Shown here: positions 29,101-41,100 of the stretch, piece after piece
Numbering within the stretch: position 1 is the stretch's first letter
How the letters are laid out: each line of letters opens with the position of its first letter
Assembly: GCA_958450365.1 (NCBI GenBank)
Contig: CAUEEP010000760.1
Location: 1,906,962 to 1,970,961 of the forward strand
Direction of reading: 5' to 3'
Origin: Mesorhabditis belari
Lineage: Eukaryota; Nematoda; Chromadorea; Rhabditida; Rhabditidae
DNA length: 64,000 nt
Notes under the pieces: model-generated
Told to the model about the DNA's origin: nothing
Databases searched by the model: none
What the model saw: only the letters and a program-made list of their open reading frames with translations
Position numbers and translations under genes: made by a program

Positions 29101-32100
29101 TACCCCCTTATTCGGGATCCCTACTACCGTACCCACCACCACCTGGTAGGATAAAAATTAAAATGGAGTTGCACTACGGGAGGTCGAACCCGGATCGTGT
29201 GGGTTGTAGACAAGCGCACTTTTGACTGCCGTGACAACTTTCGGCTAGCCAAAAACCAGTCGGATATTTTTCAGGCTGGTTTCTGTCGCCATGGCGCAGT
29301 CGGGAGCGCGCTTTTCTACGGCCTACACGATCCGTTCGATCGTTCGATCGTCCGTCCGACCATTCAAAGAATGAATGAATGAATGAATGAATGAATTAAA
29401 TGAATTAAATCTAATCAATCAATGAAATTCTTGGCTTAATACACACTTGATCAACGAGCTGAACTCTTCTCCGCTATTCCTTTTGGCTGGAGCGAATCGT
29501 TCACGGTGCTCCAACAGCACTTTCTTGCAATGAGCATCAAAATGATGAAATGATTCGAGTAAGAGATTTTCTTCTTCCTGAAATGATTCCGTTCCCCAAG
29601 TTGCAAACCTCAGCAATAAGCTTAAGCTCACCTTTTCTAAAGCCATCGGTTTCCACTTCTCGAGTAGGGTATGAAGAGTTTGATGGAGTAATGTGAAAGA
29701 GATATCGATTGGAATCATTGAATGAAAGGCCAGCCATTTGCTGAAAATGTTATTGTAAAGTTGGTTGCTATGGTGGACTGGCTAAAAGCTCCGTATCTTA
29801 GTTGGGTGGTCAAGAGTTCAATCCCTAGATTATTGGTTCTTTTTCCCATATATATGTTACTTCCGATTTAGAACTAAAGCAATAAAGCCATTTCTTTCAA
29901 AAGTAAATTGCCATTTAATCGTGATTTTTCATTTAACGCCTAAATTGTGATTTTGTCTGAACTATTGCATACCATAAAATTATTCAAAACACTTTGGAAC
30001 GCAAGGTCCGCATTCGGCACAAAATCTCAATGACAGGAAAGGCACAGAGATCTAAGTGACCGGAAAGGCACAGAGATCTCAGTGACCGGAAAGGCACAGA
30101 GATCTCAGTGACAATAAAGTCACGATTATATTATAGATTCCTATGACTTTTTGTCACTAAAATTCCCAGGAGAATCAGCCGGAGCTGGGAGAATCAGGTA
30201 ATAGCCTAGGAGCCACGTGGTTCTAAGGTGCGGAGTCGTAGCTCAGGGAAATATAGATCTCTATAATACTGTAGCATACTGTAGCATAAAGGAGTGCGAA
30301 GAAAGGGATGTTCAAAGTTAGACTACCCGACTGTACGCTCATCGATGCCCATTATGGGAGTAGCGTTCTATTAAAGTATTTACGGTAAATTTGATTCCCG
30401 AACGCTCTATTATAGAAAATTATAGTTATAGATTATAGAAAATTTCATAGATGATCAATTTTTGAATGAGAACTTACTATTAGCCTCTAAGCCTGTTGCC
30501 CAATCTATGCAAAGAATTTTCTAGGTTCTCACTTGACTCTAGCTGATAAGGTGAAAGGAATAGGGTTGAGATTTAGGTCTTGGCTGATGATACAGCTGTC
30601 ACTTCTGATCCCTTGTTAGGGCTTTTGCTTGTGTGTTATTTGTTTCACATTATTCGTGTGAATGAATTTAGTTTTTAGAAACTCTTCAATATCTAGTTTA
30701 AAACTCTAGTTTAACTCTTCAATATCTTTGTTTCATTTTCATATTTCATTTTCATCAAAATTTCACCAACCACATCCAAACTTGTACATCATCTAGATCG
30801 CCCTGAATAGCGTGCTGTCGAAGGATACAAGTCGGCTTATCAGGGAAATATCCATCCCACATACGAACGGGAGACTGAATAAGTAATTTGCAGCGATTAA
30901 AGGTACGATTAAAGGTACCCTTCCATCATAACCTTTTATAGTTTAAGTTCTGAATTCTTTAATAACTTATATATTAATAACTTTATAGCTCCTTTATAGC
31001 TCCTATTTGGTTCCTTTAAAGTCCCTTTATAGCTCCTTTATAGCTCCTATTTGGTTTAATAACTTTAATAACTTATAACTCCTGCAACAACTCACCCCGC
31101 TTTGCCGGATCTCGTAAAGAGCAAACTGCCTGCTCAACTCAATGTGCTCTTTCACATCCAACATATCCTCCTCATCACCGATTCGATCTTCTCTTGTACT
31201 CAGCCACATCTAAACTTTGATTAAACTTTGATTAAACTCTATTTGAGCTAGAATAGCTTTGAGCTTTAAGTTAAGCTTTTCAAATCTCTTGCAAAAAAAA
31301 CCTTCAATCGAACAGTCCCGGAGACTTTCGATCTGTCACTTCTTGGCTCAAGCTTCACCCATTGCTCGATTCCTTCAGGAGGGATTTTCTAAAATCATTT
31401 TAAGCTCAAGAATTTGGCATTTTCATAGCTTTAATTTTTATAGATTTAATTTTTATAGCTTTAATTAAAACTTACATCAAGATCAAGATTTATACAGCCG
31501 AGGAAATCATCGGTGCTGTCATCGGAGTCAGCTCTGGCAGATTGAGTGACTTCTTTGAAATATCGGCCAAGACCCTAGAATTGTAGATTATTGTAGAATT
31601 CAGAAATCAAACTTAGAAATCAAAAAAGATAGCTGAATCAGAGCCCAAGCCATTCTTATGATGCAGTACAAAGCTAACAAAGTTTATTTCGTACTTTTAA
31701 ACCGCCACTGATCTGATTGAGAGTCGAGACCGCGTCTAAGACAGATTGCTCTTCATCATCGTGATCCCTAAACGTGAAAAATATTGGAATACTTTTAATA
31801 AATATGAATATGAATCAATCTAGTGTTTACAGTTATATTGCCCTCCTAAAGATTATTTACGAGAAGTATCATAACTGTAGCTATGAACACATAAAGTCTT
31901 GTCTCACATACGCAAAGTTTTATGTTACAATAAGATTTTCTAACACTTTCAGCTAGTTAATCTACTTACGACCGGATCAATAATATCTTGTTAATCTTAA
32001 TCTATTGGGTTGGTGAATTGAAAACTGCGGGACTTTGAACTAAAATTTATTCAACATAAAACCATGAATTCATTCCAAATAATTTCCATTATTATTGACG

Positions 32101-35100
32101 ACTTCTGCCCATTTTACAGGCAATTTGCGGATTCCTCTTTCGTAGTAGGATTTTGGTTTGTGTGTGAGATAAGTGTGAGACTCAAAAATGGAGGACTGGA
32201 GATGTCAGCTGTCAGCCCAGTTTGAGCACTTTCTTCAAAAGAAACTCATTTTGGTGTCAATAGAAAAGTTGTAGAGAATCAAAAATTAGGTTTATAGCCA
32301 AATTTCCAAAAAGATACACTTAGTAGCTTTGCTTAAAATGCAAGTTTTGTTGCAAGCTTTGTGAAAATTCGTAAATTTGGCATTGCTTGAAAACTAGTTT
32401 TTGAATCGTTCTGAAAATTTGGATATAAGCTTGATTTTTGATTCTCTACAACTTTTCCATTGACACCAAAATGGGTTTCTTTTGAAGAAAGTACTCAAAC
32501 TGGGACTTATGACAATAGCCCGCAGTTTTCAATTCACCAACCCAATAGCTTGGGTATATGGATTGCTGGATTCCAGGCCTGTAGCCAGGGTGGAGGGCAA
32601 AACGTAGCCTTGAACAGGCGGCTCTCTAACCCTATTCTTAATGGAAGTTTAACTAACCAAATATCGATATGAAATCGATCAGTCGTGGAGTCATCAACAA
32701 TGAATTGAAATTTCTCATTCCATTTCGGGTTTAGAGTTTTGTTCTAAAGATGGGTTTTGATAGAGAGTTAAATTGAAAACTAATAGTAAGCTTTGAATTT
32801 TGCTTTTTGAATTTAAAAGTTTTAAAAGTTACCTGTACTGAAGAGGCTTTGATTAGCTTTGCGGGAATTCCTTGCCCTTCATCCAATGGCCCGCGAATTT
32901 TGTCCTTCTTCGGTTTTCGTCGAAATGATCCTCCAAATCGTTGCAAAACTCCATCCTTTTGTTTTCCCTAAAATTCGTTAATTTTCATTATCAGTTTGTC
33001 CTTTATTTCTAACATTTAAAGCTTTGGTTTTGTCTAAACGATAGTTTTGTTTTGTTTTAGGACAAGCATTCCACTCCATAACACGCAGATTTTTTTTTGA
33101 TAGATTTTGATAGATGGGAAATTTTCAGCGGATTTTTTTTTCGGCCCGTTGACCTCAAGCAAGGGTTATTGTAATGAGCAAATGACTTGAAATTTCGATA
33201 ATTTTATTAAATTTTCATTCCCAAGTCACTTGTGGTTATCTAATACGATGGAGCTACTCGCAAAATTGTGCTTACGTCAAACGAGGACAGGTGATGGAGA
33301 TGAGAGTCTTCCGGCGTCTAGTTGAACGGGTTTTTTTCAAGTAATTAGATTACAAAACTTTAATTTACGAGTTAATTATATTGGCTTGCAGTTGTGAATG
33401 GAAAAGCAGAAAAAAAAAATCACCTGTGGCCCTGGGGAGGCATTCTCGGTGTCCGCTCCTGGGCCAAGAGTCTGCGGGCTGGTACGCTTCCCGGGAACAA
33501 CGCCCATCATTGCGAAGGGATCGGAGAAGCCTAGATAAATTGATAATCAAAGCACCAATTGAATTATGGTTTGTTTCATTAAAAAGGCCAATTATTTCTC
33601 CGCAAAATAACATTAAAACTGGTTTAAAATGGAGGCTCTTACGTAGTTTCCGGGTTTTGAAAGAATCCGAGTATTTTGAACGGATCGTCACGCTTTGAAG
33701 GCTTATAACTTTGTCTAGAGATCATACTTTTGTTAACATTTTATATCTTTGTACAGAGGACATTTCAGGCTTTCAAATGATGCCAAATAGAGCTTGACTG
33801 GATTTTTCATTCTCATGCAAGCCAGGCGACACAACATCCGAGTTAGATAGGCCTTTTCCTGGACTGGATTATCCAATCAACCTCTATTTAGTATATTGAA
33901 AGCCTGAAATGTTCTCTGTACAATGATATAAAGAGTTAACAAAAGTATTATCTCTAAACAAAGTTATAGGTCTTCGAAGTGTGATGACCCGTTCTGATCC
34001 GTGACGGTCCGACGACCCGTGACTAGATTATTAGATTATTTAGATAGGTTAATTGGTGGATTTATTCGTTTAGTTTCATTAAAAGGCTCCACTATTTCTC
34101 TATAAAATGCCAAGGTCTCAGAAAGATCCCTTCAACAGTTTTCTCTAAATGACTGCTTATAAATTTGCTTATGTTTATAATGTTTAAAAATGGCCTTTTG
34201 TTGAGCTAAAGCGCTGTTTGAGATCTCTTTTTGAATGCCATTTTGTAGAAAATTAGTTAATCTTTTTACTGATATCAAACGCGTATCATTTGACAATGAG
34301 AAGTTTTAGAAATTTCTTTGATTTTCATTCCCCAACCCAATATATAGCGAATCCAGTGGTCATATGATCTTTGCCTTTGCTCGATCCCATTAACAATCCA
34401 AGTTCTAACAAAATACCTTTGGTTTAAACAGCTTCTCAAGCTCAGGCTTAGGCTTAGGATACGGTATATTTCGGCAACCTAAGTCAGCCTAAACAGACTT
34501 ACGGTAGCTTAGGCTTAGGCTTAGGCTTAGGCTTAGACTTAGGCTTCGTCCATCGAATGATACTAAAACTATAAAAATTACTATTATTTAAGCCTGAGCC
34601 TAAGCCTGAGCCTAAGCCTAAGTGTGCCTTAGCTCCCAGAACTCGCTGAGATCCAAAAAATGGGGGTTCAGCCCAAACCCAAATAGACTTAGTGCAGGCC
34701 GCCAGCCTACGCAAGCCAGCCTAAGCCTGACCCAAGCCTAAGTAAGAATTGGGGTGCCAAACCCAAATAGACTTAGTGCTAGGCGCTAGCCGCTAGCCTA
34801 CGCACTAAGTCCAAGCCTTTCTTAAGCACTGTTTAGAAAACTAGAAAAAGAAGATTTTTTTGATAAAGGCACCCAATTTGTTGTAAAGCAGCTCTATATT
34901 TTTTTTAAAGTCAATTTCCTTTTTAATATAGCTTTTGATTTCTAAAACTTCATTCACCCTATCTTATCCATCCATGAATGGATAAGATGGATCAGATAGA
35001 ACATCTTTCGTTACCGTTAACATCTTTCGCTACAAGATCTCGAGCCTCCAAGAGTAGAACGTTCAACAAAACCACGGGCGGCTAAATTCCAAGAGATAAT

Positions 35101-38100
35101 TCATAATATATTTGATTCACAAGCTCCCAAACGGCTTTTGTCATCTTTTCTATTCAGAAATTAGCTCTATGCAATACAAAAACTCTAAAATTACATAAAC
35201 ACACAAAAAAAGCCCATGGGAAAGAATAAATTGGATAGTGTATGACGAAAAAACCAAAATAGGCTCAATTGGAGATATTTTCTTGCTTTTTTTTGAGTCA
35301 TTTATGTCTTAAAATAGAAAATTTAGCTATTTTCAGCCGTCTCTTTTTCTTAAGACATCAAGAATTACCTTCACTTGTTTTGCGCGTTCGATTAGCTGAT
35401 TGTGAAGTTGGTTATCGCCTTGGAAAGCCGCTTTCACGTATTTACAGAGGCTTTCCTGAAAGAGAAGGTTTAAAATGTGTTTATAACAATTTAGAACTCA
35501 ACAATTGAACTTCAACTCAACATTGAACTTTAATTGATCTTCAACAATTGGACTTCAACTCAACAATTGGACTTCAACTCAACAATTGAGCTTCAACTCA
35601 ACAATTGAACTTCAACTCAACAATTGAACTTCAACTCAACAATTGAACTTCAGCCCAACAATCGAGCTTCAACTCAACAATTGAGCTTCAACTCATCACT
35701 CACCTTGCTATCACTGTTCTCCTTTCCAATCTTGTGATGAATCGTGTACAACGCTTCGATGTAGAGTGCCTATAATTGGCTCATTTCCTCATTTCATCTC
35801 AAATTCTTTCTTTTCGCAATCACATATTGCTGAATGAAATATTTTTAGCACTTTCCGGAAAGCTGTTTGGCTGAAAAATCAACGCTCTAACTGAAATTTC
35901 ATTCTCTCGCAAAAATTAATCAGGGAAAAGCACAGAACGGAAGTTTTTTGAGGGGATTTGAAACTGAACTTTCATGAATCTCGAAACGAATGAGTTTAGC
36001 AATCTTTTGGAGAAGAATTAGCATGGTAAAGTCTTTCAAAAAAAAGGGTGAAACACTGGGTGAAGTTAGGCTAATTGTTACTCACTTGTTAATCAAAAAA
36101 TAAGAAAACTTGTTATAAGAAAACTTTATTTCTGTAAAAAGTGGTCTAACAAATGTCCTGCAACTGGTCTAACATGCGATTGAGGCTGAAAACTTAAACT
36201 CTCAGGGTTAAAACAAAGATTTTTTAGAGTTTTCTGCTTTAGATGAATGTCCTAAACGGTATACGTTTTCGGTTTGACTGAAATTCGCATATTAGGCTGT
36301 CCAAAAAGTCTTTTTGTTCCGTTTAAAACCAACAAATTGAACTACGATTTGTTTCATTAGAAAGAACAATTATTTTTCTGTAAAATAATATTGAAATAAA
36401 CCGCAGTTGAATTGGTGAATCTTCACGGAAGCATGAAAAGGAACAAAAAGATTTACTCACCAACCTAATACACGGTGCGCTAAGAGTTCTGTCACTTCCC
36501 TAGAGTTGGCCAAAGCTGCTAAGAGTTCTGTCAATTCCCTAAAGTTGGCCAAAGCTGCTAAGAGTTCTGTCACTTCCTTAAAGTTGGCCAAAGCTCCTAA
36601 GAGTTCTGTCACTTCCCTAAAGTTGGCCAAAGCTGCTAAGAGTTCTGTCAATTCCCTAAAGTTGGCCAAAGCTGCTAAGAGTTCTGTCACTTCCTTAAAG
36701 TTGGCCAAAGCTCAAAAATATCATAACAATTTTCATTTTTTCTGATTTGTCAAGTCTGAAATAGCAAAATGCTTAACTTTTTAAACACTTTCAAAGGCTT
36801 AAAAGGCTTCAAAGGCTTATAAACTAAAAAAAAGCTTAATGACGTTGAAAACCCGATGAAAATCCAACAAAAACACCCGTTTTTGAGCTCTTAAAAATTT
36901 GGTTATACTGTAACGAGAAAGGATTTTAGAGAGACATTGGAAAGCAGAAGAGCTGACTTTTCTATTAGACTTCTATTAGAATTAGAATTCTAGTAGACTT
37001 CTATTAGACTTAGAATCCTATTAGACTTCTTAGAATTAGAATTCTAGTAGACTTCTATTAGACTTAGAATCCTATTAGACTTCTATTAGAATTAGAATTC
37101 TAGTAGACTTCTATTAGACTTAGAATCCTATTAGACTTCTATTAGAATTAGAATTCTAATTAGACTTCTATTAGAGTTCTATTAGAATTAGAATTCTATT
37201 AGACTTCTATTAGAATTAGAATTCCTATTAGACTTCTATTAGAATTAGAATTCTATTAGACTTCTATTAGACTTATGGTACTCAACTTCAAGACTAGCTG
37301 CTTTACCACTGAATCGCTAACATTTCACCCATTTAGAAAGACCTTATTGCTAAATCTTTTGTATCTAAAAAATCTTTTGCACACAGCAATCTCATTGTTA
37401 GACAAAACTTATCCAAAAAAAGAAGAAAATCAAATAAATCTTCAAAACAAAACAAAAAAAAGCGGTAGAAGTCGGAGAGAATCATTTGGAAGGCTTTAGT
37501 AGGAGAGAGAGCTGATCTTTTCACTCTAGCACTTACCTCAAGTGGGACTATCTGGAAAAAGTGAATGATAGGTTAATAAACAAAAAAGACTCGCAATCTA
37601 CCTCCATCAGCTTTCTTTGCTCAGCGGAGATGGTGAGGTTTTTGATTGTGTAAAGCTCGTCATCGACTGGCTCGTCCACATCCATCGCCGCCGTGATTTT
37701 CTCGAAGAAATGACCATCCGAGGCTTGAACCCTGCAAATTTACCGTTTAAATTTACTATTTAAAACCTAATTTCGTTACTTATATTACTTATTATCCATA
37801 GGATTTGCCTGTAAGCTGTTTTCTGATTCTTTTAATAGTGATTTTGACTGTTCAATGAGATCACTGGTGTTAAGTCAATGAGATCACTGGTGTTAAGTCA
37901 ATGAGATCACTGGTGCTGAGTCAACGAGATCACTGGTGTTGAGTCAATGAGATCACTGATCACTGGTTCTTTGAACGATGTTTGATTTGTTTTTCTTTGG
38001 TGTAATGCATTTTAGCAATAAGATTTTAGATTCCAATCATCTGATGATAAAATCTTATGCAAAGAACACATAAACTAACTAAAAACCTCAACTTATAGCC

Positions 38101-41100
38101 AACAAAGTGCAAAGTACAGACTAAACATTTTGTTGTTTTGTTTGTTGTTTTGCCAAATTATCACTCAATTCTATTTTATTAGCCGTTTTGTTTGATTTTG
38201 ATAGCCATAGATGTTAGATTTAGTTTAATTCTTATAAAAGTATTCAGTCATTCTGTTATTGTTGTTAAAAACTGTTAAAAACTCAAAAATCATGAGCTTT
38301 AAGGCTATTTTTAAAAAGCTTGTACATCTGGTACACGGAAGACCTACTTTTTCAGATTCAGAACATCTTTTCTGATAAAATGAGTATTCATTGGGTTGAT
38401 GGAAAAGTCAAATTCAAAAATTTTTTTGCTAAGATTCTGAAAATGCGTGTCTAGGGGTTATTTTTGACGCTGATCACGAAACACATGTTTTTAGCCTAGG
38501 TTTCTGCACGGAAAACTAACGAAAGGTGAAAACAGCCATTTTTTGGCTCTGCCGCCCTTTACTAAAATAGCTGTAAAAACTTTTAGAAAAGAGATATCTT
38601 AAAACGGTTTTTACCAATCGATCCGTCTTGCATTCAGCTTTAGGATGAGCTATAAAACGTCAAAATTGGACAAATTTAAGGCACTCTTCCAAAAAATCGG
38701 AAAGGACTTTTCCATCAATCCAATAGTTTGGCTAATCGATGGCTAGTAAAATGAACAAATTCAGTCATTTACTCAAGTAAAAGGAACCAATTGAAGATCT
38801 TTTCGAAACAATAATCCATCGATATCACCAACCACCTGTAGATGTGGGATTTCTTTCGTTTTTTCATCCGGGGAAATTTCCGGGGAAGTTTCTTATGTTA
38901 AAACATTATAAACTTTCTTCAGACGCAATATTTCGTTAATTTGTTTACAGATAAATGATCCTCAAACATTTCTCTTCATTTTGACCTTTAACTTAAGTAA
39001 ATCTGTTGCCTTTGAACGTTTTTAGACGAGCTGGAAGGGAAATATTGGGTTGATGGAAAAGTCCTTTCCGATTTTTTGGGAGAGTGCCTTAAATTTGTCC
39101 AATTTTGACGTTTTATAGCTCATCCTAAAGCTGAATTCAAGACGGATCGATTGGTAAAAACCGACAAATTTAAGGTACTCTCTCAAAAAATCGGGAAGGA
39201 CCTTTCCATCAACCCAATAGTTTGGCTAAAGACGATGGTCAATCGATGGCAAGTAAAAGGAACAAATTCAGTCATTTACTCAAGTAAAAGGAACCAATTG
39301 AAGATCAACAATAATCCATCGATATCACCAACCACCTGTAGATGTGGGATTTCTTTCGTTTTTTCATCCCGCCCGTCGTTGCGGAGACGCTTTTCTTTGC
39401 CGCCATCTCCACCGTCATTTAGTTGCCTTTTTGAAGGCAAAAAATATTTACAAATACAAGAGAAACATTTCTGAATCTAGCGAAATGTTGGGAAAAGTCG
39501 TTTGAATTGAAAACTTTGTCAAAATGTCATGAGTGAAATGGGGTATTTTCGCTTTCGGCCGACTGCCGCCGATTGCCCTTTTTGAGGCAAAAAAGGGGCG
39601 GGTGCTTTTGAGCCGAATTTCTCAAAAAAAAACCTCTCATTAATCGTACAAAAATGTGATTTAGAGGAAAACGGAAACAGAAAAAGGAAACAGAAAAAGG
39701 AAACAGAAAAGGAAACAGAAAAAGCAATTAGAAGCAATTGTTTTTAAAAATTTGTAATATTATAACGAAGATTGAAGTTTCGAAGTATGGAAAAGCAAAA
39801 TTCGAAGCGACTTTTTGATTACTCAGAGAAAATCTGAGCAAATTACTGCAATGTTTTAAATCTGAAGTAATTTCTTTGATGAGAGAACTTATTGTTTTAC
39901 ATATAAAATCTATTTCAAGCTTTAGCTTATCGATATTTCTGTGAGCTTTTTGAAAAGGCTTTTCTTGAAAATGGCTAGAAATCTCGAAAATTGCAATAAA
40001 TGGAGATGGGAAATGAGGGAAAAAAAGGATGAAGGAGATGAAAGGAGCTCATTTTGTGTGGATTTATGGGATTGCTTACATAAAAAATGGTTTAGACTAG
40101 ATTCTCTGATAGTTAAACCTTTTGTTTTTTAGATTTTCAAGTCGAACAGTTAGAAGTAAAGATAAACTTGGTTTGGTTAGGCCATAAGACTCAAGTTAGG
40201 CTATAGGACTTGACTTTACAACGTTAGAACTGAAAGAATCCTTCTGAATTAAAAGACTCCTTTTGAATTAAAAGAATCCTTCTAAATTTAAAGAATCCTT
40301 CTAAATTTAAAGAATCCTTCTGAATTTAAAGAATCCTTCTAAATTAAAAGAATCCTTTTGAATTTAAAGAATCCTTCTAAATTTACAGAATCCTTCTGAA
40401 TTTAAAGAATCCTTTTGAATTAAAAGAATCCTTTTGAATTAAAAGAATCCTTCTAAATTAAAAGAATCCTTTTGAATTAAAAGAATCCTTCTAAATTTAA
40501 AGAATCCTTCTGAATTAAAAGAATCCTTTTGAATTAAAAGAATCCTTCTAAATTTATAGAATCCTTTTGAATTAAAAGAATCCTTCTAAATTTAAAGAAT
40601 CCTTCTAAATTAAAAGAATCCTGCTGAATTAAAAGAATCCTTCTGAATTAAGAAGAATCCTTTTTAAATAAAACTTCGTTTCTAAAGCCGTTTTATGATT
40701 ATTCAACAATAGGTTTTGACCTCAAAGATAACAAAAATGAAGACGAGAGAAAAGAAAAATGTAATTGGATCCTCAGTGACCGAGTAAGTGACTGAAGAGA
40801 GGGGAACAAAGTTGGGGCGATAGATGACTGAATGAATGAATGATGATGAAGATAGGGATGGACTGATCCAAGTCTCTGAGAAATGGAAGAAAGAGGGAGT
40901 CCCGATGGGAAATGAAAACCAGAGGAAGAGGGAACCACGCAATTTCTTCTCTCTCTTTCTCTATATTCTGCCGCGTCCTCCACCTCCTCGGAAAATAAGT
41001 GCCTCATTTAGAGTTGGGAGATGAGGGCGGGAGAGGTTCTAGATGAAGGGTTTTTGGGATAGAGAACAGGAAATCGAACCACTCTTATCTTGATACAAAG

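Noticed and set aside
37275..37334. tRNA-like CAGTGGTAAAGC on minus strand
   Set aside because: Only a short A-box-like word; the B-box region GTTGAGTACC is weak and no stems form.
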